DNA of 64,000 nt from Pseudaminobacter salicylatoxidans. GTDB lineage: Bacteria > Pseudomonadota > Alphaproteobacteria > Rhizobiales > Rhizobiaceae. Both the position numbers and the translations under genes were made by a program. The notes under the pieces are model-generated. The model was not told the DNA's origin. It saw nothing but the letters and a program-made list of their open reading frames with translations, and did no database searches. Below, one piece after another: positions 8,537-18,116 of this stretch; within the stretch, counting starts at the first letter, position 1; the number at the start of each line of letters is the position of its first letter. The DNA lies in the NCBI RefSeq assembly GCF_003148475.1, contig NZ_QGGG01000017.1, positions 1 through 64,000 on the forward strand. The letters run 5' to 3'.

Positions 8537-9817
8537 ATGAATGAAAAGCTTCTGAAAACGATCGACAGCCGGATCGACGAGCTTGTCGAACTCACCGCGG
8601 ACCTTATCCGCTTCCCCACCGTCAATCCGCCGGGCGAGGCCTACCGGCCCTGTGCGGAATATATCGGCGAGCGGCTTAAAAAGCGTGGCTTCGGCGTTGA
8701 ATATGTGCGTGGCGAAGGCACTCCCGGCGACACCGACCGCTATCCGCGCACCAATGTGGTCGCCCGCTTCGACGGCCGCAGCCCCGGCCCGACCGTGCAT
8801 TTCAACTCGCATATCGACGTGGTGGAGGCCGGCGACGGCTGGACCGTCGATCCCTTCGCCGGCATCGTGAAGGATGGCCGCGTGTACGGGCGCGGCGCCT
8901 GCGACATGAAAGGCGGGCTTGCCGCCTCCATCATCGCTGCAGAGGCCTTCATGGATGTTTACCCTGACTTCCCCGGCGCGATCGAGATTTCCGGCACCGT
9001 AGATGAAGAGTCGGGCGGCTTCGGCGGCGTCGCCTATCTTGCCGGCAAGGGCTATTTCTCCAAGCCGCGCGTCGATCATGTCATCATCCCCGAACCGCTC
9101 AACAAGGACCGTATCTGCCTCGGCCATCGCGGCGTCTGGTGGGCGGAGATCGAGACCAAGGGCGAGATCGCGCACGGCTCCATGCCGTTCCTCGGCGACT
9201 GCGCGGTGCGCCACATGGGCGCCGTTCTGGCCGCCTTCGAGGAAGAATTGTTCCCCTCCCTCGACCGCAAGCAGACGAGCATGCCGGTGGTGCCGGAAGG
9301 CGCGCGGCGTTCGACCATGAACATCAACTCCATCCATGGCGGCCAGACCGAGGATTTTCGACCCGGCCTGCCTTCACCCAACGTGCCGGACTGGTGCCGC
9401 CTCACCATCGACCGCCGCTTCCTGCTGGAAGAGAAGATCGATGAGGTCAAAGGCGAAGTCACCTCGATCCTGGACCGGCTGAAACGCGAGCGGCCGAAAT
9501 TCGACTACGAAATCCGCGACATCATGGAAGTGCAGCCCACCATGACGGAACGCGATGCGCCAGTGGTGAAGGCGGTGGCGCGCGGCATCCAGGAGATTTT
9601 CGACCGCGAGCCGCAATATGTGATCTCGCCTGGCACCTACGACCAAAAGCATGTGGCGCGCATCGGCCACATCTACGATTGCATCGCCTACGGCCCCGGC
9701 ATCCTCGACCTTGCGCACCGTCCCGACGAATGGGTGGGTATAGAGGACATGGTGCAGTCGGCCAAGGTGATGGCCATCGGCCTCGGTCTTTTGCTACGGG
9801 GCAAGCTCGGACACTGA
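8537..9817 (+). CDS. M20-family zinc deacylase/peptidase (ArgE/DapE-like)
   Basis: A 426-residue dizinc amidohydrolase of the M20/ArgE/DapE family. Metal and catalytic motifs are in order: HIDVV (His92, Asp94), the GRGACDMKGG bridging Asp, DEESGG with the catalytic and metal Glu pair, and a late metal His near ILDLAHR. The family removes N-acyl groups or cleaves short peptides in the cytosol. It is immediately upstream of a complete peptide-type ABC importer, so the two probably take up and open the same N-acylated or dipeptide-like compound. Specificity is not predictable. Confidence 0.85.
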   Translation: MNEKLLKTIDSRIDELVELTADLIRFPTVNPPGEAYRPCAEYIGERLKKRGFGVEYVRGEGTPGDTDRYPRTNVVARFDGRSPGPTVHFNSHIDVVEAGDGWTVDPFAGIVKDGRVYGRGACDMKGGLAASIIAAEAFMDVYPDFPGAIEISGTVDEESGGFGGVAYLAGKGYFSKPRVDHVIIPEPLNKDRICLGHRGVWWAEIETKGEIAHGSMPFLGDCAVRHMGAVLAAFEEELFPSLDRKQTSMPVVPEGARRSTMNINSIHGGQTEDFRPGLPSPNVPDWCRLTIDRRFLLEEKIDEVKGEVTSILDRLKRERPKFDYEIRDIMEVQPTMTERDAPVVKAVARGIQEIFDREPQYVISPGTYDQKHVARIGHIYDCIAYGPGILDLAHRPDEWVGIEDMVQSAKVMAIGLGLLLRGKLGH

Positions 9818-9916
9818 TTCCATCCGGCTGCGGCTTTGCCGCAACAACATGATTTACTAAGGGGAAGATTCACGCTTCTATCCGTGCGCGTGGAAGGGAA
9901 CGGGAGTAGGCCAACA

Positions 9917-11398
9917 ATGAAAACTTGGAAAACGATCCTTGCGGCTGCGGCAATCGCGCTGGCGACGAGCACGGCGGCGATGGCTGCCAGAACCGATCTC
10001 GTGGTCGGCGTTGTGCTGGAGCCGCCGCATCTCGACCCGACGGCAGGCGCCGCCGCGGCTATCGACGAAGTGGTCTATGCCAACGTCTTCGAGGGCCTGA
10101 CCCGCGTCGGCCCCAAGGGCGAGGTTCTGCCGGATCTGGCCGAAAGCTGGACCGTTTCGGATGACGGCAAGGTCTACACCTTCAAGCTGCACAGCGGCGT
10201 CAAATTTCATGACGGCAGCGATTTCAGCGCGGACGACGTGAAATTCTCGCTCGACCGCGCCCGCGCGGAGGACTCGACCAACGCGCAGAAGGCACTGTTC
10301 GAGGCGATCGACACCGTCGAGGTCGTAGACCCCACCACCGTCAAGGTAACGCTGAAGCAGCCGCAGGGCGCCTTTCTCTACAACATGGCATGGGGCGACG
10401 CGGTGATCGTCTCGCCCAAATCGGCCGACACCAACAAGGAAAAGCCGATCGGCACCGGACCGTTCAAATTCGACAGCTGGGCGCGCGGCGCGGCGATCAA
10501 GCTGGTCAAGGCGGACAATTATTGGGGCGCACCGGCCGCGCTCGACAAGGTCGAATTCCGCATCATTCCCGATGCGTCGGCAGCCGTGCCGGCGTTGCTG
10601 TCGGGCGACGTGCAGGCCTTCCCCAACATGCCCGTGGGCGACAGCCTGTCCCAATTGCAATCGGATCCACGCCTGAAGGTGGTGATCGGCTCGACCGAGG
10701 GCGAGACTATCCTCGCCATGAACAACAAGAAGCCGCCCTTCGACAATCTCAAGGTACGGCAGGCGATTTCCCATGCGCTCGACCGCAAGGCGATCATCGA
10801 CGGCGCATCAAATGGCCTCGGCACGCCGATCGGGTCGCATTTCGCGCCGCACAACCCGGCCTATATCGACCTGACCGGCACCTATCCGCATGACGTCGAG
10901 AAGGCTAAGGAACTGCTGAAGGAAGCGGGCCTCGAAAACGGCTTCAAGACCACCTTGAAGCTGCCGCCCCCGCCCTATGCCCGTGACGGCGGCCAGATCA
11001 TCGCCTCGGAGCTGCGCGAGATCGGTATCGACGCAGAGATCGTCCCGCTCGAATGGGCCGATTGGCTGAAGCAGGTCTTCACCGACAAGGATTATGACAT
11101 GACGATCGTCTCGCACACCGAGCCGAACGACATCGATATCTATGCGCGCAAGGACTACTACTTCAATTACGACAACGCCGCCTTTGACAAGGTGATCGAT
11201 GAGTTGAACCTCACCTCAGACGAGGCCAGGCGCAGGGAACTTTACGGCGAGGCGCAGAAAATCCTCGCGCAGGATGCGCCCGTCGGCTTCCTGTTCGAAC
11301 TCCCGAAGATCGGCGTCTGGGACGCCAAGCTCGAAGGCATGTGGGACAACTCCCCGATCCAGGCCAACGACCTGACCAAGGTCAAATGGGCGGAATGA
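9917..11398 (+). CDS. ABC transporter substrate-binding protein, family 5 (peptide/nickel type)
   Basis: A 493-residue extracytoplasmic solute-binding protein (SBP_bac_5) with a Sec signal (cleavage near AMA-AR). The family hallmark LAESWTVSDDGKVYTFKLHSGVKFHDG lies near residue 75. It would capture a peptide-like ligand in the periplasm and deliver it to the permeases encoded next. The start at 9917 begins the signal peptide; the longer frame from 9836 adds no plausible leader. It is first of four transporter genes and follows the M20 hydrolase by 99 bp. Confidence 0.9.
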   Translation: MKTWKTILAAAAIALATSTAAMAARTDLVVGVVLEPPHLDPTAGAAAAIDEVVYANVFEGLTRVGPKGEVLPDLAESWTVSDDGKVYTFKLHSGVKFHDGSDFSADDVKFSLDRARAEDSTNAQKALFEAIDTVEVVDPTTVKVTLKQPQGAFLYNMAWGDAVIVSPKSADTNKEKPIGTGPFKFDSWARGAAIKLVKADNYWGAPAALDKVEFRIIPDASAAVPALLSGDVQAFPNMPVGDSLSQLQSDPRLKVVIGSTEGETILAMNNKKPPFDNLKVRQAISHALDRKAIIDGASNGLGTPIGSHFAPHNPAYIDLTGTYPHDVEKAKELLKEAGLENGFKTTLKLPPPPYARDGGQIIASELREIGIDAEIVPLEWADWLKQVFTDKDYDMTIVSHTEPNDIDIYARKDYYFNYDNAAFDKVIDELNLTSDEARRRELYGEAQKILAQDAPVGFLFELPKIGVWDAKLEGMWDNSPIQANDLTKVKWAE

Positions 11399-11479
11399 GT
11401 TGAAGGAAACTAGACAGCTTTGCGCTTTACGTCACAACGTAGGGAATAAACGCTTCTCGACCACGGCATCCCTGTTCCC

Positions 11480-12427
11480 ATGACCGCCTACATCACCAAA
11501 CGGCTGCTTATCGCGCTGGTGACGATTCTGGTCGCCTCGGTGATCGTGTTCTCCATGCTGGAGATCGTGCCGGGCGACCCCGCGCGCGTGATGCTGGGTA
11601 TGAACGCCACGCCGGAGGCCTTGCAGGCGCTACGCGACCAGATGGGCCTCGATCAACCGCTGCTCGTCCGCTATTTCGACTGGATCGGGCAGCTTCTGGT
11701 GTTCGATTTCGGCAAATCCTACACCTACAACATCCCCGTCCGCGATCTCATTGCCGAGCGTGTGGTTGTCTCGCTCCCCCTGGCCATCATGGCGCTGGCG
11801 CTCTCGACGCTGATCGCCATTCCCGTCGGCATCTTTTCAGCCGAACGGCGCGGGCGCATGGCAGACACCCTTTCCATGGGCGCTGCGCAGATCGGCGTCG
11901 CCGTACCCAACTTCTGGTTCGCGCTGCTGCTTGTCTATGTCTTTGCCGTATGGCTGCGACTTGTTCCGGCCGGCGGCTTTCCCGGCTGGGGTGCGGGTGC
12001 CTGGCCGGCGCTGAAAGCACTGATCCTGCCCGCAATCGCCCTTGCCCTGCCCCAGGCCGCGATCCTGTCGCGCGTCACGCGCTCGGCGATGCTGGACGTG
12101 CTGGGCGAAGATTACATCCGCACCGCGCGCGCAAAGGGCATGCCTCGCAATGTCGTGCTGTGGCACCATGCGCTGCGCAACGCGCTGATCCCCGTACTGA
12201 CGATCCTCGGCCTGCAATTCGCCTTCCTGCTGGCCGGCACCATCATCATCGAGAACGTCTTTTATCTCCCCGGCCTTGGCAGGCTGGTCTTTCAGGCCAT
12301 CACCCAGCGCGATCTGATCGTGGTGGAGGGCGTGGTGATGCTGCTGGTGGCTGTGGTGGTGCTCGTCAACCTGCTGGTCGATCTCTCCTACGCGGTGGTC
12401 GATCCGCGTCTGAGGACAAGCCGATGA
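11480..12427 (+). CDS. ABC transporter permease, DppB type
   Basis: A 315-residue inner-membrane permease with an N-terminal TM helix (YITKRLLIALVTILVASVIVF) and the usual DppB VPGDPARVML segment. The cytoplasmic EAA loop (EDYIRTARAKGMPRNVVLWHHALRNALIPV) contacts the ATPase. It pairs with the DppC-type permease that follows, whose ATG overlaps this stop as ATGA, so translation is probably coupled. Confidence 0.9.
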   Translation: MTAYITKRLLIALVTILVASVIVFSMLEIVPGDPARVMLGMNATPEALQALRDQMGLDQPLLVRYFDWIGQLLVFDFGKSYTYNIPVRDLIAERVVVSLPLAIMALALSTLIAIPVGIFSAERRGRMADTLSMGAAQIGVAVPNFWFALLLVYVFAVWLRLVPAGGFPGWGAGAWPALKALILPAIALALPQAAILSRVTRSAMLDVLGEDYIRTARAKGMPRNVVLWHHALRNALIPVLTILGLQFAFLLAGTIIIENVFYLPGLGRLVFQAITQRDLIVVEGVVMLLVAVVVLVNLLVDLSYAVVDPRLRTSR

Positions 12428-13296
12428 CGATCATTGCCGACGAGCCTGTCCCCGAGCCGCAGCCCGGCTTTCTCGCACTGGCACTACGCAACCGTTCCTT
12501 CGTCGTCGGCGCGCTGCTTACGCTGTTCATCGCCGGCATGGCGCTGCTGTCCTTCTTCTGGACGCCTTATGACGTGACCAGACTGGTGGTGGCGGACCGG
12601 ATGCTGCCGCTTTCTTCGGCGCATTGGTTCGGCACCGACCAGTTCGGCCGCGACGTGCTGTCGATGATCATGATCGGCGCGCGCGCGTCGATTGCGGTGG
12701 CGCTGGTGGCCGTGGTGATCGGCTTAGGCGTGGGCGTGCCGCTGGGCTGCTGGGCGGCCGCGCGCGGCGGCATCGTCGACGAGGTGCTGATGCGCTTCAA
12801 CGACGTGGTGTTCGCCTTCCCTGCCCTGCTGATGGCGATCCTGATAACCGCGATCTTCGGGCCGAGCGCGACCAACGCCGTCATCGCGATCGGCATCTTC
12901 AACATTCCGGTTTTCGCCCGCGTGGCGCGCGCAGGCGCGCTCGCCATCTGGCCGCGCGAGTTCATCCTCGCCGCGCGTGCCGCCGGCAAGGGCAAGGCGC
13001 GCATCACCGCCGAGCATATATTGCCCAACATCGCCAACCTGCTTCTGGTGCAGGGCACGATCCAGTTCGCGCTCGGCGTGCTGGCCGAGGCCGGCCTCTC
13101 CTATGTCGGGCTGGGCGTGCAGCCGCCAATGCCAAGCTGGGGTCGCATGCTCTTCGACGCGCAGCCGCGCATGATGGTGGCCCCCACTCTGGCGCTGTTT
13201 CCGGGCCTTGCCATCGTCATCACCGTGCTCGGCCTCAATCTGCTCGGCGACGGCGTCAGCGACGCTATCGATCCCAAGCTGAGGCGGCAACGATGA
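12424..13296 (+). CDS. ABC transporter permease, DppC type
   Basis: A 290-residue permease with an N-terminal cytoplasmic tail, the DppC-type HWFGTDQFGRDVLS segment near residue 65, and an EAA loop (EFILAARAAGKGKARITAEHILPN). It is the second half of the transmembrane channel. The start is fixed by the ATGA overlap with the preceding gene; longer upstream frames are shadows inside dppB. Its own stop overlaps the ATPase gene by four bases. Confidence 0.9.
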   Translation: MTIIADEPVPEPQPGFLALALRNRSFVVGALLTLFIAGMALLSFFWTPYDVTRLVVADRMLPLSSAHWFGTDQFGRDVLSMIMIGARASIAVALVAVVIGLGVGVPLGCWAAARGGIVDEVLMRFNDVVFAFPALLMAILITAIFGPSATNAVIAIGIFNIPVFARVARAGALAIWPREFILAARAAGKGKARITAEHILPNIANLLLVQGTIQFALGVLAEAGLSYVGLGVQPPMPSWGRMLFDAQPRMMVAPTLALFPGLAIVITVLGLNLLGDGVSDAIDPKLRRQR

Positions 13297-14918
13297 GCCT
13301 GCTGGAGATCGAAAAGCTGTCGCTGAACATCGGCCGCATCCCGATCCTGAAGGACGTGGACCTGACACTCGACGCCGGCGAAGTAATGGGGCTGGTGGGC
13401 GAATCCGGCTCCGGCAAGTCGATGACGGCCATGGCCGTCATGCAACTTCTGCCCAGCGTGGCGAAGGCAATGGGCCGCGTACGTTTCGACGGCATCGACA
13501 TTCTGGCTGCACCGGAAGCGGCCATGTGCAAGTTGCGCGGCAACGAGATCGGCATGGTGTTCCAGGAGCCGATGACCGCACTCAATCCGGTGAAAACCAT
13601 CGGCGAACAAGTGGCCGAGGGCATTCGCTGGCACACCGGTGCCACACGCACCGATGCCGAGGACCATGCCCGGAAAATCCTCGACCGCGTCGGTTTACCG
13701 GAGAAAAGCTTTCCGCTGTCGCGCTATCCGCACGAACTTTCGGGCGGCCAGCGCCAGCGCGTGGTCATCGCCATCGCCTGCGCACTCAGGCCCAAGCTCC
13801 TGATCGCCGACGAGCCCACCACCGCGCTGGATGTGGTGCTGCAGGCGCAGATTCTCGACCTTCTGCGCGATCTGGTCGACGAAAACCGGATGGGCCTGCT
13901 TCTGATATCGCACGATCTCGCGGTCGTCACAGAGATGTCCGACCGCGTCACCGTCATGCGCCATGGCGAGGTGATGGAGACGGGCGAGACCGCATCGACC
14001 CTCTCCGCGCAAGAACATCCCTATACGCGCCAGCTCGCGCAGGCCTCCATGCATGTGCCAGCGCGGGCAAGGATTCGCGGAGCAGAGCAACCGGCGCACG
14101 ACCTGCTGAAGGTTGAGGCCGTGACGCGCGACTATCCCGGCCGCCGCGCTTCCCTGTTCCGCAAACCCGAGCCGATGCGTGCGGTCGATGATGTGTCCTT
14201 CTCGATGAAGGAAGGTCAGTCGACTGCGCTGGTCGGCCGTTCGGGCTGTGGAAAATCGACGCTGGCGCGCATGATCCTGGCGCTCGACCAGCCGACCGGC
14301 GGCGCCATCCATTTCATGGGCGAGAAACTGACGAGCCGAGACGAGGCCATGCTGAAACCGGCGCGGCGCAACATGCAGGTGGTTTTCCAGGACCCCTACG
14401 GCTCGTTCAACCCGCGCCACAAGGTCGAGCGGCTGGTGGCCGAACCGCTGCACACGCTGGAAAAGCAGCCGCAAGGCGCCGAGCGCCGCGAACTGGTCGC
14501 ACGCGCGCTGCACGAGGTCGGGTTGAAACCGGCAGACATGGACAAATATCCGCACGAATTTTCCGGCGGCCAGCGCCAGCGCCTGTCCATCGCCCGCGCC
14601 ATCATCACGCGCCCCAAGCTGGTGGTGGCCGACGAGCCCGTCTCGGCGCTGGACGTGTCGATCCGCGCCCAGATTTTGGATCTCTTCGCGGATCTCAACC
14701 AGCGGCTGGGTATCGCCTATCTGTTCATCACCCACGATCTGTCGGTGGCGCGCGCCATAACCGACGACGTGATGGTGATGCATGACGGCAGGATCGTCGA
14801 GCGCGGCAGGACATCGGACGTGCTCGACAATCCGCAATCGGAAGCGGCCAGGGCGCTCGTCTCGGCCTCACCCGACCTGCGCCGCGCGATCGCCAAGAAA
14901 CTGCAAGAGCAGGGATAG
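13293..14918 (+). CDS. Fused dual-domain ABC ATPase (DppD-DppF type)
   Basis: A 541-residue protein holding two complete ABC ATPase domains, equivalent to DppD and DppF fused. Walker A sites are GESGSGKS (36-43) and GRSGCGKS (315-322); each half has LSGGQRQR-like signatures (ELSGGQRQR, EFSGGQRQR) and a Walker B with DEP. It powers the importer and lies in the cytosol. The ATG overlaps the upstream permease stop. A much longer in-frame reading begins inside the permease and is rejected. No terminator is obvious after it. Confidence 0.9.
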   Translation: MSLLEIEKLSLNIGRIPILKDVDLTLDAGEVMGLVGESGSGKSMTAMAVMQLLPSVAKAMGRVRFDGIDILAAPEAAMCKLRGNEIGMVFQEPMTALNPVKTIGEQVAEGIRWHTGATRTDAEDHARKILDRVGLPEKSFPLSRYPHELSGGQRQRVVIAIACALRPKLLIADEPTTALDVVLQAQILDLLRDLVDENRMGLLLISHDLAVVTEMSDRVTVMRHGEVMETGETASTLSAQEHPYTRQLAQASMHVPARARIRGAEQPAHDLLKVEAVTRDYPGRRASLFRKPEPMRAVDDVSFSMKEGQSTALVGRSGCGKSTLARMILALDQPTGGAIHFMGEKLTSRDEAMLKPARRNMQVVFQDPYGSFNPRHKVERLVAEPLHTLEKQPQGAERRELVARALHEVGLKPADMDKYPHEFSGGQRQRLSIARAIITRPKLVVADEPVSALDVSIRAQILDLFADLNQRLGIAYLFITHDLSVARAITDDVMVMHDGRIVERGRTSDVLDNPQSEAARALVSASPDLRRAIAKKLQEQG

Positions 14919-15060
14919 CAGCACCCCTCTCCCGTTTAGTTCCGCAAACCACCCTCTCCCCGATGGAGCAGAAATCCCGGTGCCCTGCCGGCACGAATCC
15001 TCCTTGCGCAAACCAGTTGCGTGTGTTCGAAGCGTTCATCCTCCTCCCGCCAGATCGGCC

Positions 15061-15846
15061 ATGATCGACCTAGCCACCCAGACCCTTGTTTTCCTTGCCG
15101 CCGCGGCCTTCGTCGCGGGTTTCATCGATTCCATTGCCGGCGGTGGCGGGCTGATCACCGTGCCTGCCCTGTTGTTGGCCGGCTTCTCGCCGGTCGAGGC
15201 GCTCGGCACCAACAAGCTGCAGGGCCTGTTCGGGTCCGGCTCGGCCACGATGACCTATGCCGCGAAAGGCCATGTCGACCTGCGCAAGCAGTTGCCCTCC
15301 GCGCTGATGTCCGGCCTCGGCAGCATCGCGGGCGCGCTATTGGCCACCATATTGCCGGGCGAACTGCTCAGCCTCGTCCTGCCTTTCGTGCTGGTCGCGA
15401 TCGCCCTCTACTTCGCGCTAAAGCCCAACATGAACGACGTGGACCGCGCCCAGCGCCTGTCGCCGTTCCTGTTCGGCCTGCTCGTGGTGCCAGTCATAGG
15501 CTTCTATGACGGCGTGTTTGGACCGGGCGCGGGTTCCTTCTTCATGCTGGCCTTCGTGACCTTGGCCGGCTACGGCGTATTGAAGGCAACCGCGCATACC
15601 AAGCTGCTCAACTTCGCCTCCAATATCGGCGCCTTCATCGCCTTCGCCTTCGTCGGCGTGATCTCGTTCAAGGTCGGCATCGTCATGGGCGTGGCTCAAT
15701 TTCTCGGCGCGCGCGTGGGCGCCCATATGGCGATCAGGAATGGCGCGAAGCTAATCAAGCCGCTGCTGGTCCTCACCTGCATCGCACTTGCCGTGAAGCT
15801 GCTGATGGACCCGGCGCATCCGCTGCGAACACTGATCGGCACCTGA
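15061..15846 (+). CDS. TSUP (TauE/SafE) family permease
   Basis: A 261-residue polytopic membrane protein of the TSUP/TauE family. It has the two-repeat signature: N-terminal FIDSIAGGGGLITVPALLLAGFSP with GTNKLQG, and a second copy around FYDGVFGPGAGSFFMLAFVTLAG with KLLNFASNIGAFIAF. Members export sulfite or organosulfur anions, or take up small acids. A sulfite role would match the SoeABC genes about 10 kb away, but nothing nearby proves the substrate. Confidence 0.85.
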   Translation: MIDLATQTLVFLAAAAFVAGFIDSIAGGGGLITVPALLLAGFSPVEALGTNKLQGLFGSGSATMTYAAKGHVDLRKQLPSALMSGLGSIAGALLATILPGELLSLVLPFVLVAIALYFALKPNMNDVDRAQRLSPFLFGLLVVPVIGFYDGVFGPGAGSFFMLAFVTLAGYGVLKATAHTKLLNFASNIGAFIAFAFVGVISFKVGIVMGVAQFLGARVGAHMAIRNGAKLIKPLLVLTCIALAVKLLMDPAHPLRTLIGT

Positions 15847-15931
15847 AGCAACCACCGTCAAAATTTTCGGCGTCCGGTGGAACCGACGCATGCGCAGTGG
15901 CTTTTCCGCAAGAGGCAAACCGGAGGACGCC

Positions 15932-16366
15932 ATGACCGCCGCCACGACACTCACCGAGCCGCCATGCATCTTTCCCACCTTCCGCTACCGCGACGCCGCC
16001 GCCATGATCGACTGGCTGGCAGATGCCTTCGGTTTCGAGGTCCGCGCCCGCTACACGGATGATGACGGCATGGTACAGCACGCCGAACTGATGCTCGGCT
16101 CGTCCATCATCATGATCGGCACGGCACGCGACGATGGCTTCGGCAATCTGGTAGGCGCGCCGGGACCGAACGGCGGAAAGGCCGTCTACATTGCCGTCAA
16201 CGATGTCGAGGCCATGCATGCCCGTGCCGAAGCGGCCGAAGCCAAGATGCTGGAGGGCCTTGTCGAGCGCAGCTACGGCAGCAAGGAATTCATCTGCGCC
16301 GACCCGGAAGGCAATGTCTGGTCCTTCGGCACCTATTGGCCGAAGGCGAACGAAGCAGCGGATTGA
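15932..16366 (+). CDS. VOC (glyoxalase/bleomycin-resistance-like) family protein
   Basis: A 144-residue single-domain VOC-fold protein (FRYRDAAAMIDWLADAFGFEVRARY ... GSKEFICADPEGNVWSFGTYWP), close to PhnB/glyoxalase-like members. The function of this subgroup is usually unassigned. The 15932 start has GGAGG at good distance; a longer frame from 15890 lacks this. Its TGA ends at 16366 and the convergent cobQ stop starts at 16367, so the two genes abut with no spacer. Confidence 0.8.
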   Translation: MTAATTLTEPPCIFPTFRYRDAAAMIDWLADAFGFEVRARYTDDDGMVQHAELMLGSSIIMIGTARDDGFGNLVGAPGPNGGKAVYIAVNDVEAMHARAEAAEAKMLEGLVERSYGSKEFICADPEGNVWSFGTYWPKANEAAD

Positions 16367-17836
16367 TCATCTGGCGGCGGTAAGGATCGCGTCGATGTCG
16401 AGATGCGTTTCGAGCTGTTCCGCAATGTCGTCCAGCGCCCGTTCAACCTCGCCGCGATAATCCACGCCCGCTCCCTTGACGCCGAGGCTTTCGAGAAACC
16501 GGGCTCGGAAAGTATCGGCGCCGAACAGGCCGTGCAGATAGGTGCCGAACACTTTTCCGTCCGCGGAGGTCGCGCCGTCATTATTATCGTTGAGGACCGC
16601 GACCGGCCTCATGCAGTCCGGCCCGGCGGTCGCGCCGAGGTGGATTTCATAGCCTTCCAGCGGCGTATCGAAATGCAGGGACCGCGCGGTGGAATTGCGC
16701 ACCGTCTTTTCCGGCTCCATGACCGTTTCGACATCGAGCAGTCCGAGCCCTTCAGCCTCCTTCACCGACCCTTCGATCCCGTGCGGGTCGCGCACCACGC
16801 GGCCGAGCATCTGGTAGCCGCCGCAAATGCCGACCACATGGCCGCCACGCCGGCGATGTGCCGCCAGATCGCTATCCCAGCCGTTTTCACGGAAAGTCAA
16901 AAGATCGGCGATGGTCGATTTGGAGCCGGGAATGACCACCAGCCCTGCATCGGCCGGCAGCCTCCGGCCTGGCGGCACGAACACCACCTCCACCTGTGGC
17001 TCCGCGCGCAACGGGTCGAGATCGTCGAAATTGGCGATGCGGCCAAGCATCGGCACGGCGACCTTTAGCGCTCTCTCCTCGCCGGCCGTCAGGCGCTCGA
17101 GGATAACCGAATCTTCCGACGGCAGCAGCGCCGCCGCCTTCAACCACGGCACCACGCCGAAGCACGGCCAGCCGGTGAAGCGGTTGATGGCCTCAATGCC
17201 GTCGTCAAAGAGAGTAACGTCGCCGCGGAACTTGTTGATGAGGTAGCCCACGACCATGCGCCGGTCCTCTTCCGGCAGGATCAGATGCGTGCCGGCAACC
17301 GAGGCGATGACCCCGCCACGATCGATATCGCCGACAAGCACGACCGGCACGTTTGCGCGCGTCGCAAAGCCCATATTGGCGATGTCGCGTGGGCGCAGGT
17401 TGATTTCGGCGGGCGAACCCGCCCCCTCGACGATGACGAGATCGGCACCTTGCCCAAGCTTTTCCCAGGAATCCAGAACCGCACCCATCAGATGCGCCTT
17501 CATGGCCTGGTAGTCGCGCGCCTTGGCCTGGCCGAATACCTTGCCCTGCACCACGACCTGCGAACCGACATCGCTTTGCGGCTTGAGCAGCACCGGGTTC
17601 ATATGGATAGAGGGCGCAACACCACAGGCGACGGCCTGCAGCCACTGCCCGCGCCCGATCTCGCCGCCGCCATCCTCGCCGGGAATATCTGCCACGGCCG
17701 CATTGTTGGACATGTTCTGCGGCTTGAACGGCCGCACATTCAGCCCGCGCTTTTTTGCCGCCCGGCAAAGACCGGCCACCAGCACTGTCTTGCCGACATC
17801 CGAGCCCGTCCCCTGAAGCATGATCGCCCTGGCCAT
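16367..17836 (-). CDS. cobQ: Cobyric acid synthase
   Basis: A 489-residue CobQ amidotransferase that amidates the corrin side chains b, d, e and g during adenosylcobalamin synthesis. The N-terminal domain has the P-loop GTGSDVGKT (9-17) and the [14 protein letters not shown] signature. The C-terminal class I glutaminase-like domain has [11 protein letters not shown] with the nucleophile Cys and a late YLHGLFG. Length is normal. It stands apart from other cob genes in this window but fits a locus rich in corrinoid enzymes. No cobalamin-riboswitch B12 box was seen in the 17837-18116 divergent spacer. Confidence 0.95.
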   Translation of the reverse strand: MARAIMLQGTGSDVGKTVLVAGLCRAAKKRGLNVRPFKPQNMSNNAAVADIPGEDGGGEIGRGQWLQAVACGVAPSIHMNPVLLKPQSDVGSQVVVQGKVFGQAKARDYQAMKAHLMGAVLDSWEKLGQGADLVIVEGAGSPAEINLRPRDIANMGFATRANVPVVLVGDIDRGGVIASVAGTHLILPEEDRRMVVGYLINKFRGDVTLFDDGIEAINRFTGWPCFGVVPWLKAAALLPSEDSVILERLTAGEERALKVAVPMLGRIANFDDLDPLRAEPQVEVVFVPPGRRLPADAGLVVIPGSKSTIADLLTFRENGWDSDLAAHRRRGGHVVGICGGYQMLGRVVRDPHGIEGSVKEAEGLGLLDVETVMEPEKTVRNSTARSLHFDTPLEGYEIHLGATAGPDCMRPVAVLNDNNDGATSADGKVFGTYLHGLFGADTFRARFLESLGVKGAGVDYRGEVERALDDIAEQLETHLDIDAILTAAR

Positions 17837-18116
17837 GCCGCTTACCCCTGTCCGGTCAGGGCGGTTGCGGCTGAACGTGTCAGTTCATCAAAAATTGCCG
17901 TCACGAAAAATCTCACCCATCTATTTTTGCACAGCCGCTGCGCACATGGTCAGCTTGCGCGAGGGCATCATTGGTCTAGATTGCCCGATATGCCTAGCCC
18001 CGCCGGTCCTGAAAGTTGCAGACTTTTCGGATCGGCTCTTGCGGCAGGGCGAACATTTTCGACGCCAGCGGACCAACCTCCATTTCGGCGCCGGGAGGAA
18101 TATCAGGGAGAGTAGA

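Noticed and set aside
12624-13292. Upstream extension of the ABC ATPase frame into the DppC gene
   Set aside because: The extension is the permease gene read out of frame; the ATGA overlap at 13293 fixes the real start.
17837-18116. Cobalamin riboswitch upstream of cobQ
   Set aside because: No B12 box (GCCACTG) or riboswitch-like layout was seen in this spacer; the GCCACTG occurrences noticed elsewhere fall inside coding regions.
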